Assembly (NCBI GenBank): GCA_964529415.1
Contig: CAZGWD010000002.1
Span: forward strand, 227,623-291,622
Source of the DNA: CAYMPH01 sp964529415
GTDB taxonomy: Bacteria > Spirochaetota > UBA4802 > UBA5550
DNA length: 64,000 bases
Direction of reading: 5' to 3'
Shown here piece by piece: positions 26,824 through 34,588 of the stretch; the first letter of the stretch is position 1; every line of letters begins with the position of its first letter. Under the pieces are notes generated by a model. That model saw only the letters and a program-made list of their open reading frames with translations, was not told the origin of the DNA and made no database searches. Both the position numbers and the translations under genes were made by a program.

Positions 26824-27054
26824 ATGAAGGAAAAGCATTATCGAAGTATTGTCAAAGGATTTTCATACCGGATATTCGGGACAATGGCAACTATAAGCAT
26901 TTCATATGCAGCAACAGGAAATTCCGGAACAGCCCTTTCAATCGGATTAGCTGATGTGGCAGTAAAGGTTGCCATCTATTACTTTCATGAACGTGCATGG
27001 AATAAAATTCCACTCGGAAAAATAAAAGCGAAACAGGATGATTATCAAATATAG
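26824..27054 (+). CDS. DUF2061 small membrane protein
   Basis: A 76-aa protein with two hydrophobic segments and the family pattern SIVKGFSYRIFGT, SIGLADVAVKVAIYYFHERAW. DUF2061 is of unknown function and, as I recall, is repeatedly found beside or fused to sulfate-assimilation genes. It starts 2 bp after the sulfite reductase stop, 9 bp before cysH, so it is part of the operon. Confidence 0.85.
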   Translation: MKEKHYRSIVKGFSYRIFGTMATISISYAATGNSGTALSIGLADVAVKVAIYYFHERAWNKIPLGKIKAKQDDYQI

Positions 27055-27063
27055 AGGTGTACC

Positions 27064-27777
27064 ATGACTGCAGAAATAGAAAAATATAAAGAGGAAGTAA
27101 GGAATCTGAATGCAGAGGCAATAATTGCCTGGGCTCTGGACACATTCGGGCAATCCAGACTGGTTCTTGCCTCAAGCATGAGTGCCGAGGACCAGTTGCT
27201 GACGCATCTGCTTCTATCCTACAACAATCAATCACGGATATTTACCCTTGATACCGGAAGGCTTTTTCAGGAGACTTATGATACCATGCAAAAAACCATA
27301 GAACGCTATAATTTCTGTTACGAAATTTATGCACCTGAAAACAGTGCTGTTGAATCCCTTGTTGCTGTACACGGTCCGAATCTGTTTTATAAAAACGTTG
27401 AGCTTAGAAAAAAATGCTGTACTGCAAGAAAGACGATCCCCCTGCAACGTGTTCTTAAAACTGCGGATGCATGGATTTGCGGACTACGAAGGGACCAGGC
27501 TGTAACACGGGATTACATAGAACCGGTTGAGTTTGACCATGAGAATAAACTATTCAAAATAAATCCACTTTACAATTGGTCTGAACAGATGGTTTGGGAT
27601 TCTGTTAAAAGTCTCAGCATCCCCTATAATCCCCTGCAGGATAACGGGTTCCGCAGCATTGGTTGCGCTCCATGCACACGGGCAATTGGCAGGAATGATG
27701 ATGTCCGTTCAGGAAGATGGTGGTGGGAAGATCCGGAACACAAGGAGTGCGGATTGCACGCCAAACCAAAAACGTAA
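27064..27777 (+). CDS. cysH: APS reductase (thioredoxin-dependent, 4Fe-4S type)
   Basis: Reduces adenylyl sulfate to sulfite and AMP. The 237-aa protein has the PAPS reductase fold with the P-loop-like SSMSAEDQ, FTLDTGRLFQETY, the diagnostic cysteine pair KKCCTARK, CxxC in GCAPCTRA, and the catalytic ECGLH at the C-terminus. The CC...CxxC iron-sulfur ligands mark the APS-using class as opposed to E. coli-type PAPS reductase. This agrees with the CysC-like domain of the neighbouring CysN having lost its P-loop. Confidence 0.93.
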   Translation: MTAEIEKYKEEVRNLNAEAIIAWALDTFGQSRLVLASSMSAEDQLLTHLLLSYNNQSRIFTLDTGRLFQETYDTMQKTIERYNFCYEIYAPENSAVESLVAVHGPNLFYKNVELRKKCCTARKTIPLQRVLKTADAWICGLRRDQAVTRDYIEPVEFDHENKLFKINPLYNWSEQMVWDSVKSLSIPYNPLQDNGFRSIGCAPCTRAIGRNDDVRSGRWWWEDPEHKECGLHAKPKT

Positions 27778-27815
27778 ATCACGGATTATAAAGAAATTAA
27801 AATTTAAACAGAGAT

Positions 27816-28709
27816 ATGGAAACTAAAATGGATAACTTAGAAAAACTTGAATCAAAAAGCATTTATATTCTACGGGAAGCATACAGGGAATTTAAAAACC
27901 TATGCATGCTCTGGTCTATAGGCAAGGACAGCACAGTTCTGTTATGGCTTGCGAGAAAAGCTTTTTTTGGACATGTGCCGCTGCCGCTTGTGCATATTGA
28001 CACACATTTTAAAATTCCCGAGATGATTGAATACCGCGACAGGCTCGCACTCGACTGGAATCTTAACATGGTTTACGGAGAAAACAGCGAGGCGCTGAAA
28101 AACAAACTTACTTTTCCGGATAAAAACGCAGACCGCCTTACCTGCTGCAAGAATCTAAAGAGCGAGGCTCTCAAGCATACTCTTTCAGGAGACTGGCCCA
28201 GATACAGGATGGATCATGCAAAGCGCGAATATGTGCCTGATTCAAACAGGGAACCATATACCGGAGTAATAGTGGGTGTCCGGGCTGATGAGGAAGGAAG
28301 CCGTTCAAAGGAGAGGTACTTTTCTCCGCGCGACAGGGAGAATGAATGGAATGTCGGCGATCAGCCTCCGGAGCTATGGAATCAGTTTAAAACTGATTTT
28401 GCGCCAGGCACGCACCTTCGCATACACCCCCTTCTTGACTGGACCGAACTAAACATATGGGAGTATATCGAAAGGGAAAAGATCCCTACAGTATCTTTAT
28501 ATTACGATCAGGGGACTGGCAAACGGTACAGATCACTCGGTTGCTACCCATGCACAAATTCAGTTGAGTCCGGCGCAAAAAATGCTGCGGATATAATTCT
28601 GGAGCTGAAAAGCGGAAAATTTGCAAACATAGCAGAACGTTCAGGCCGAGCACAGGATAAAGAAGATGGCGGCGGATTGGAAGCACTCAGAAAAGAAGGA
28701 TACATGTAA
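27816..28709 (+). CDS. cysD: Sulfate adenylyltransferase subunit 2
   Basis: The catalytic ATP-pyrophosphatase subunit that makes APS from sulfate and ATP. The 297-aa protein has the PP-loop MLWSIGKDSTV near residues 32-42, VHIDTHFKIPEM, TCCKNLKSEAL, GVRADEEGSRSKER and RYRSLGCYPCT, all typical of CysD. A second ATG at 27828 (MDNLEKLESKSI) is an alternative start. It sits 38 bp after cysH, and a 99-bp gap separates it from cysN. Confidence 0.95.
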   Translation: METKMDNLEKLESKSIYILREAYREFKNLCMLWSIGKDSTVLLWLARKAFFGHVPLPLVHIDTHFKIPEMIEYRDRLALDWNLNMVYGENSEALKNKLTFPDKNADRLTCCKNLKSEALKHTLSGDWPRYRMDHAKREYVPDSNREPYTGVIVGVRADEEGSRSKERYFSPRDRENEWNVGDQPPELWNQFKTDFAPGTHLRIHPLLDWTELNIWEYIEREKIPTVSLYYDQGTGKRYRSLGCYPCTNSVESGAKNAADIILELKSGKFANIAERSGRAQDKEDGGGLEALRKEGYM

Positions 28710-28808
28710 ATTAAATTTAACAGCAGGCAGATGTGATGATTAACAATACCGATGAATCTTTTTAATCATTAATCATCAGCCAAATTATTGCAGATAGAGG
28801 AAAATACA

Positions 28809-30596
28809 ATGCGTGAACAGATGAATATAGTAGTAGTAGGACATGTTGACCACGGCAAAAGCACTGTTATAGGAAGACTACTCGCTGATACCGGCTCGCT
28901 TCCTGAAGGAAAACTTGAGCAGGTAAAGCAGACCTGCGAGCGGAATGCACGGCCGTTTGAATATGCTTTTCTTCTCGATGCCCTTAAGGATGAACAGTCC
29001 CAGGGTATAACAATTGACACAGCAAGATGCTTTTTTAAATCCGCAACGCGCGATTACATTATCATAGATGCCCCAGGGCATGTGGAATTTCTTAAAAACA
29101 TGATCAGCGGAGCTGCCCGCGCTGAAGCTGCGCTTCTTGTTATAGACGCTAACGAAGGAATCCAGGAAAATTCAAAACGCCACGGTTATCTTTTGTCCAT
29201 GCTTGGCATTAAGCAGATTGCAGTGCTTGTAAATAAAATGGATCTTGTCGGCTACAGCAAAAAAGTTTTTGAATCAGTATGCGGGGAATATGATCTGTTT
29301 CTTTCAAAACTTGGATTGCGTCCGGCTGCCTATATACCAATAAGCGCGCGCGATGGCGAAAATCTGACAAATGCTGCTGCTGCAATGAAATGGTATAGCG
29401 GCAATACAGTTCTTGGCCACATTGATAATTTCACCAGACAGGATGATATCTCTCACAAGCCGTTCAGATTTCCGGTGCAGGATGTTTACAAATTTACTGA
29501 AGCCCTTGACGACCGCCGCATAATTGCAGGTACAGTTGAAACCGGAACAATATCTGTTAATGATAAAGTCATCTTTCACCCATCCGGTAAAAGATCAGAG
29601 ATTGTATCGATTGAAGGATTCAATGTGCCGACGCAAACATCTGCCGGTCCGGGTGCAGCAACAGGCTTTACAATCAAAGATGAGCTGTATCTCCAAAGGG
29701 GTGAAGTAATGTGCAGAATTGATGATGAACAGCCTGCAGTCTATTCCCGTTTCAGGGCAAATGTATTCTGGATGGGGAACTCACCTATGGTCAAGGGAAT
29801 AAAATATAAACTTAAAATCGCGACAGCGCGGGTATCAGTCCGGCTTGTTAATATTATTTCAAGCATAGATGCAACCGACCTGAGCACATCTTCCGGCAAG
29901 CAGCAGATAGACAGGCATGATGTTGCTGAATGCATTTTCGAAACTACAAGGCCGATCGCCTTTGATAATATCTCAAACATACAATCCATGGGCAGATTTG
30001 TAATAGTCGACAACTATGATATTGCCGGAGGAGGAATCATCACTAATAGCGAAAGCAGCGATGAAGCGCTTTTTTCAGAACAGATAAAAAAAAGGGAACA
30101 GGAGTGGGACAAGGGTTTTGTTACAATCAATGACAGGGAAAACATGTTCAAGCATAAAGCCAAATTCATTGTTCTTACAGGAACCAAACGCAGCAATGAT
30201 ATTGCCAAACATCTCGAGCGAACGTTATTCAGCAAAAACCATATCTCCTATTACCTGAGCCTTGCAAATCTGGAAGGCGGTCTTGACAGCGATGTTGTTG
30301 ATGAGCAGGACAAACGGGATGAGAGGATCCGCCGTCTTGGAGAGCTTGCCCGTATTTTAACGGATGCAGGAACAATTTTCATTACAGCCATCACTGATGC
30401 AAATTCATATGATCTGGATATTTTATCAAGGCTGACATCTCCAAATGAGTTCCTGCATGTTTCTCTCGGCAGAGAGGTTGAATCAAGCAATGTCAATCAC
30501 CTTTCACTCGATGAGGACTCCCCTGCTGAACAGCTGACCGGGGCCATTCTTCAGAGTCTGGCCATGCAGGAAATCATACCCGAGTATTCGATATGA
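28809..30596 (+). CDS. cysN: Sulfate adenylyltransferase GTPase subunit with degenerate APS-kinase-like domain
   Basis: A 595-aa CysN-type GTPase with G1 GHVDHGKST, G3 DAPGHVEF and G4 NKMDLVG, then EF-Tu-like beta domains. GTP hydrolysis drives APS formation by CysD. Residues about 450-595 align with APS kinase (LERTLF, RRLGELARILTDAGTIFITA), but the Walker A loop reads GTKRSNDIA where the kinase has GLSGSGKST. The domain is thus unlikely to phosphorylate APS. The ATG at 28809 follows AGAGGA; a TTG at 28788 is less likely. The stop overlaps the siroheme synthase start by 4 bp. Confidence 0.92.
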   Translation: MREQMNIVVVGHVDHGKSTVIGRLLADTGSLPEGKLEQVKQTCERNARPFEYAFLLDALKDEQSQGITIDTARCFFKSATRDYIIIDAPGHVEFLKNMISGAARAEAALLVIDANEGIQENSKRHGYLLSMLGIKQIAVLVNKMDLVGYSKKVFESVCGEYDLFLSKLGLRPAAYIPISARDGENLTNAAAAMKWYSGNTVLGHIDNFTRQDDISHKPFRFPVQDVYKFTEALDDRRIIAGTVETGTISVNDKVIFHPSGKRSEIVSIEGFNVPTQTSAGPGAATGFTIKDELYLQRGEVMCRIDDEQPAVYSRFRANVFWMGNSPMVKGIKYKLKIATARVSVRLVNIISSIDATDLSTSSGKQQIDRHDVAECIFETTRPIAFDNISNIQSMGRFVIVDNYDIAGGGIITNSESSDEALFSEQIKKREQEWDKGFVTINDRENMFKHKAKFIVLTGTKRSNDIAKHLERTLFSKNHISYYLSLANLEGGLDSDVVDEQDKRDERIRRLGELARILTDAGTIFITAITDANSYDLDILSRLTSPNEFLHVSLGREVESSNVNHLSLDEDSPAEQLTGAILQSLAMQEIIPEYSI

Positions 30597-31753
30597 AATC
30601 ATTTATGCCAGTATGCCTCAATGTCGCAGATTCACGTATTGTGATAATCGGCGGCGGCAAAGTAGCCCTGCAGAAACTGCAGACAATAATATTATTTTCA
30701 GATAAAATTTCTGTATACGCCGGTACTATTCTTGATGAAATTAAAGAACTCAATGTAAGCTGCCATGAAAAAGAATACGCTTCTGAATACATTGAAGATG
30801 CAATGCTCGTATATGCCTGTACTGACAATGCAGCTTTAAATAGAAGGATTCTTGATGATTGCCGCAAAACAGGGACTCCCGCCAATATTGCTGATGCGCC
30901 GGAACTTTGTGATTTTATATCTCCGGCACTTTTTAAAAAAGGAAACATGAGTGTGGCAGTAAGCTCCAACGGTGAAGATGCAAAAAAATCTGTAGCGTGG
31001 AGGAACATGTTAAGGAGATTTCTAAGCGGCGTTTTACAAAAAGAATCTATTGCTCTGAATTCAGCAGGAAAAGTGTGGCTTGTCGGAGCCGGGCCTGGTG
31101 ATCCCGATCTTCTAACAATTAAGGCAGATAAAATCCTCTCCATGGCTGATGTCATTTATTTTGATGATCTCCTTGATGACTCCTTTCAAAAACGTTATTC
31201 AGCGGAATTTGTGTATGTCGGAAAACGAAAAGGCAGCAACTGCATAACCCAGGAGGAAATCAGCGAACAGCTTTATCAGGCTTCAAAATCAGGAAAAATA
31301 GTTGTGAGACTCAAGGGAGGAGATCCGCTGATCTTCTCCAGAGGCGGAGAGGAGCTTGATTATCTGCAGAGCCGGGGAGTTAAAGTTGAGGTTGTCCCGG
31401 GAATAAGCGCGTTTCAGGCAGCAGCTGCATCCCAGAAAATACCTCTCTCCCACAGGGGCATATCCAGAACAATTGGTATTGCATCCGGCCACTATGCCAA
31501 AGACGATGATATCCCGGCACTTGCAGCTGACACTGCTGTTTATTATATGGCTTCAACCAAACTAAAGGAGCTGCAGGCATCTCTTCTGCGCGGAGGAAGA
31601 AGCCCTGAAATTCCGGTTGCCCTTATAAGAAATGCAAGCCTCCCTGATGAACAGGTCTGCAGAACTACTTTAAAAGATATGGCAGATATAACCATGGCCT
31701 CGCCTCTTATAATAATTATAGGGAATTCTGCAAATAATGCCGGTTTTTCCTGA
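30593..31753 (+). CDS. cysG: Siroheme synthase: precorrin-2 dehydrogenase plus uroporphyrinogen-III methyltransferase
   Basis: A 386-aa two-domain enzyme supplying siroheme to the sulfite reductase. The N-terminal CysG-B-like domain (about residues 1-150) has the NAD loop VIIGGGKVALQK and the NIADAPELCDFISPA block. The C-terminal SUMT domain (about 158-386) has VWLVGAGPGDPDLLT, RLKGGDPLIFSRGGEE and VVPGISAFQAAAASQKIPLSHRG shortened to GISAFQAAAA and PLSHRG. It is shorter than E. coli CysG (457 aa), mainly between the domains. It is the last gene of the operon, with an ATGA overlap to cysN. Confidence 0.93.
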   Translation: MKSFMPVCLNVADSRIVIIGGGKVALQKLQTIILFSDKISVYAGTILDEIKELNVSCHEKEYASEYIEDAMLVYACTDNAALNRRILDDCRKTGTPANIADAPELCDFISPALFKKGNMSVAVSSNGEDAKKSVAWRNMLRRFLSGVLQKESIALNSAGKVWLVGAGPGDPDLLTIKADKILSMADVIYFDDLLDDSFQKRYSAEFVYVGKRKGSNCITQEEISEQLYQASKSGKIVVRLKGGDPLIFSRGGEELDYLQSRGVKVEVVPGISAFQAAAASQKIPLSHRGISRTIGIASGHYAKDDDIPALAADTAVYYMASTKLKELQASLLRGGRSPEIPVALIRNASLPDEQVCRTTLKDMADITMASPLIIIIGNSANNAGFS

Positions 31754-31804
31754 AAAAGATCTATTTAAAACAACAGGAAAACAATCTTCCTATTTAAAAA
31801 GTTA

Positions 31805-31832
31805 TTGACTATGATCAGATTTTAAATATATT
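31805..31832 (+). promoter_or_regulatory. Candidate promoter for the FecR-CHASE2 cluster
   Basis: TTGACT at 31805-31810 and TATATT at 31827-31832, spaced 16 bp, about 100 bp before the FecR gene start and 50 bp after cysG. Match to consensus only. Confidence 0.4.
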
Positions 31833-31935
31833 ATTAATTAAGGTTGTTTTTTAAATAAATAAATTTTTTAATTATTTTAAACTTTTCAAATGAAGAATCG
31901 GGTTTTACCGATGAATATATTTAATGGAGAAGATT

Positions 31936-32664
31936 ATGAAAAAAATACTATTCTTCTTTTTATTATACAGCGCTCTTTTTACTTTTAATACAGCCTATGC
32001 TGAAATCAGGGTTGTAATGGTTAAAGGCGAGGCTGCATTAAAAATAGGCCGCAACTGGGCTCCTCTTGCCATCGGGCAGGTATTATATGAAGGATCAGTC
32101 ATAAGTACCGGAGCAAATTCATATATCAAACTGAAAATAGATGCTCATGATATGACAATTAAACCTCTTACTACAATTAAGATTTTTAAAAACCAGACCA
32201 CCTATGGAAAAAACCTTACAAATATCGGACTAAAATACGGCGGTGTATCAGCCAAAGTTAATAAAATGGGCACGCTTAAAACAAATTTTAATATAGCAAC
32301 TCCTGTAGCAACTTCTTCTGTAAGGGGTACTGAAAAGGAAATCAGCTACGGCTCCTCAACAGGCATGAAGGTTAATGTCATTGAAAGCATAGTGCGGGTT
32401 CACAACAAATCTGGCGTGGACCGCAGTGCTCAGTCTAACAGCGGTTTTTCACAGAAAGCCGGCTCTCCGCGGCCAGACAGCCCTGCATCAAACACTAAAG
32501 CCAAAGCTCTTGCCAGGATTGCTCCGGATGGTCTTTCAAATGAAGAGGTCGAATCTGCAAATAATTCAACAGACAGCAATCCAAAAGATATTCAGGAACA
32601 GATGGATTCGCTTTTCATGGGAAAAGGATCAACAAAAATTAAATTCAATCTTGTTTGGCCGTAA
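31936..32664 (+). CDS. FecR-domain exported protein
   Basis: A 242-aa protein with a cleavable signal peptide (MKKILFFFLLYSALFTFN, cleavage near AYA-E), a FecR domain (about residues 22-140) with VKGEAALKIG, GQVLYEGSVISTG and the TPVATSSVRGTE motif, and a low-complexity Ser/Asn/Lys-rich C-terminal part. FecR-like proteins are often encoded next to CHASE2 cyclases, as here (CHASE2 gene at 34.6 kb). The ATG at 31936 follows GGAGA; the in-frame ATG at 31924 is less likely. Confidence 0.82.
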   Translation: MKKILFFFLLYSALFTFNTAYAEIRVVMVKGEAALKIGRNWAPLAIGQVLYEGSVISTGANSYIKLKIDAHDMTIKPLTTIKIFKNQTTYGKNLTNIGLKYGGVSAKVNKMGTLKTNFNIATPVATSSVRGTEKEISYGSSTGMKVNVIESIVRVHNKSGVDRSAQSNSGFSQKAGSPRPDSPASNTKAKALARIAPDGLSNEEVESANNSTDSNPKDIQEQMDSLFMGKGSTKIKFNLVWP

Positions 32665-32689
32665 AATCCGAATCAGGGGCTGAAATAAA

Positions 32690-33178
32690 ATGAACAGAAA
32701 AATTCGTTACTTGATTATCAGCAGTATAGTTTTTTTCAGCAGTGTGATGCTCCTTGCGCAACCCTTCTCCGGTGTAGCTTTCATTAATGACTTATCTGAA
32801 AAAGAATTTGCAACTGTCAGTGATGCAGCTGCATTCACAGTCATGATAACCGGCAACGCACCTGGCGACTATAATTACAATATTTTAATTCTGAAAAAAA
32901 TCGGGCTGCCTGTTGAAAAACTGACGAATCCGAAAAAAACTCTTACACGCAGCGACGTGGCGCGTCTCATTGCAAAACTTCTGAATCTTGATGACTCACT
33001 GATGTACCTGATTACAAGATCAGGCACATATGCTGTAACTGCATGCAAGGCTGCAGGAATTATCACTGGCGCAGGCGGAGCAGACATGCCTGTATCAGGC
33101 GGCGAGCTGATTGATATAATGAATGCTGCAGCACACTTTCTTGAAGCTAAAGCAAACCAGGCTTCGGCAAAAAGGTAA
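32690..33178 (+). CDS. Small exported hypothetical protein
   Basis: A 162-aa protein with an N-terminal signal peptide (hydrophobic residues 8-22, cleavage near LLAQ). The mature part is rich in Ala, Leu and Gly and contains a segment TLTRSDVARLIAKLLNLDDSL that resembles helical surface-layer-type repeats only loosely; shortened motif: RSDVARLIAKLL. No family recognised. It lies 25 bp after the FecR gene and 3 bp before the outer-membrane protein gene. Confidence 0.7.
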   Translation: MNRKIRYLIISSIVFFSSVMLLAQPFSGVAFINDLSEKEFATVSDAAAFTVMITGNAPGDYNYNILILKKIGLPVEKLTNPKKTLTRSDVARLIAKLLNLDDSLMYLITRSGTYAVTACKAAGIITGAGGADMPVSGGELIDIMNAAAHFLEAKANQASAKR

Positions 33179-33181
33179 AAA

Positions 33182-34555
33182 ATGAAAATATCAATAAGGA
33201 AAATAATTTTAATAATAACCCTGATAATATGCGGAGTAAACCTATATGCTCAAACCGGTCCTATCGACAGAAGCGAAGAGGCTTTTTATCCGGATTTTTA
33301 TAAGGATGAGGATATAAAATCCGCAGCTGTCAGGCATGATGTCCCGCATTTTACATGGGGAGGCTGGCTCACTCCTGCATTTATTGATATAAGAGAAAAC
33401 AGTAAAGTTCTCTCGATTCCGTCTCTGACAGTTCGATTGTGGGGAAATTTTTCCCTGCAGCGGAATATATTTTTTTATCTCAGGTTAAAGGATACATTCT
33501 CGGTTTCCGCGGTGAATACACTTTTGCCAGGCACAGTTCCGGACAATTCCCGGTTTGAAAGATCTTCATATATTGCTGAAAAGGGAATTGTATCAAATGT
33601 GACTGAGATTGCGGACCTGGCTTATGTCTCTGCAACAACAGAGGATAAAAAAGCTGCAATTCAGTTCGGAAGAAAGTTTTTTATTCTTGGAACAGGCCTT
33701 ATTTTAAACAGCAGGGGCGACGGCATTGATGTGAATATTTACACAAAAGCAATTGATATTGAGCTGCTATCATTTTACACAGGGCTGATACCTGCTGCTT
33801 CAAACCCCTATAACCTCACAAGCCGGGATTTATCTCTTGGGTCTGCACGCGCATTTGCCGGTCTCCGTTTAAGCAAAGATATTGAAAGCCACAATCTGTA
33901 TACGATTGTTCTGGGACAGTATGATTATGCACCATCCGATCAGTTTCATACTCTGCATGCAGGGCTGGGCGTAAAAGGCGTTTTCCTGGGCTCTCTGGAA
34001 TATCAGGGTGAATTTTTTTACCAGTATGGAATGAAAACAGTAAACGGAGTATTGAATAATTTTAATGCAATCAGCGCATTGGCAAATATAAATTATTATT
34101 TCAGAGTTATGCTAAAGCCTGCAATACTTTTTCAGTATGCATATGGATCAGGAACAAAACCGAACAGCGCAATTGTGAACGGGTTTGATTATTTTGGATT
34201 ATATAACGGAGGCACGGCGCTTCGTCCGAAACTGAACAATATTCACATACTTCGCGCTGGTGCTTCATTCGTTCCTACTGACACGATTCCGGTTAAACAG
34301 TTAAACAGGCTGACCTTAATGGCCAAGTACAGCTTTTACATGAAAGACAACCTCGACACTGATGCGGGCGGGGGAATCGGTGCAACTGTCGGCAAAATTC
34401 CTATAGGCCATGGATTGGATTTTTCCATGACCTGGATTATTTTTCAGGATCTCTCATTCTTTACAAGTTTCGGACTTTTCTTTCCTGGAGATGCAATGCC
34501 TTCAACTGAATCAAACAGAAGCTCTTTCATTGCAGCATTGAATTTCGCTTTTTAA
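33182..34555 (+). CDS. Probable outer-membrane beta-barrel protein
   Basis: A 457-aa exported protein: signal peptide (about residues 1-23), then a long run of alternating hydrophobic/polar segments with many aromatic residues, ending in phenylalanine (LNFAF), typical of outer-membrane barrels. Repeated aromatic-girdle-like segments such as GQYDYAPSDQF and LANINYYFRVML are visible. No named porin family is recognised with certainty. Genes on either side (FecR, CHASE2 cyclase) suggest a joint envelope-sensing unit. Confidence 0.7.
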   Translation: MKISIRKIILIITLIICGVNLYAQTGPIDRSEEAFYPDFYKDEDIKSAAVRHDVPHFTWGGWLTPAFIDIRENSKVLSIPSLTVRLWGNFSLQRNIFFYLRLKDTFSVSAVNTLLPGTVPDNSRFERSSYIAEKGIVSNVTEIADLAYVSATTEDKKAAIQFGRKFFILGTGLILNSRGDGIDVNIYTKAIDIELLSFYTGLIPAASNPYNLTSRDLSLGSARAFAGLRLSKDIESHNLYTIVLGQYDYAPSDQFHTLHAGLGVKGVFLGSLEYQGEFFYQYGMKTVNGVLNNFNAISALANINYYFRVMLKPAILFQYAYGSGTKPNSAIVNGFDYFGLYNGGTALRPKLNNIHILRAGASFVPTDTIPVKQLNRLTLMAKYSFYMKDNLDTDAGGGIGATVGKIPIGHGLDFSMTWIIFQDLSFFTSFGLFFPGDAMPSTESNRSSFIAALNFAF

Positions 34556-34588
34556 TTTTATTATCTTTTATGATTTAAATAACAAATT

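Noticed and set aside
28735..28777. Inverted repeat GATGATTAA/TTAATCATC between cysD and cysN
   Set aside because: The stem is short and AT-rich with a 25-bp loop and no T-run; it probably has no regulatory role.
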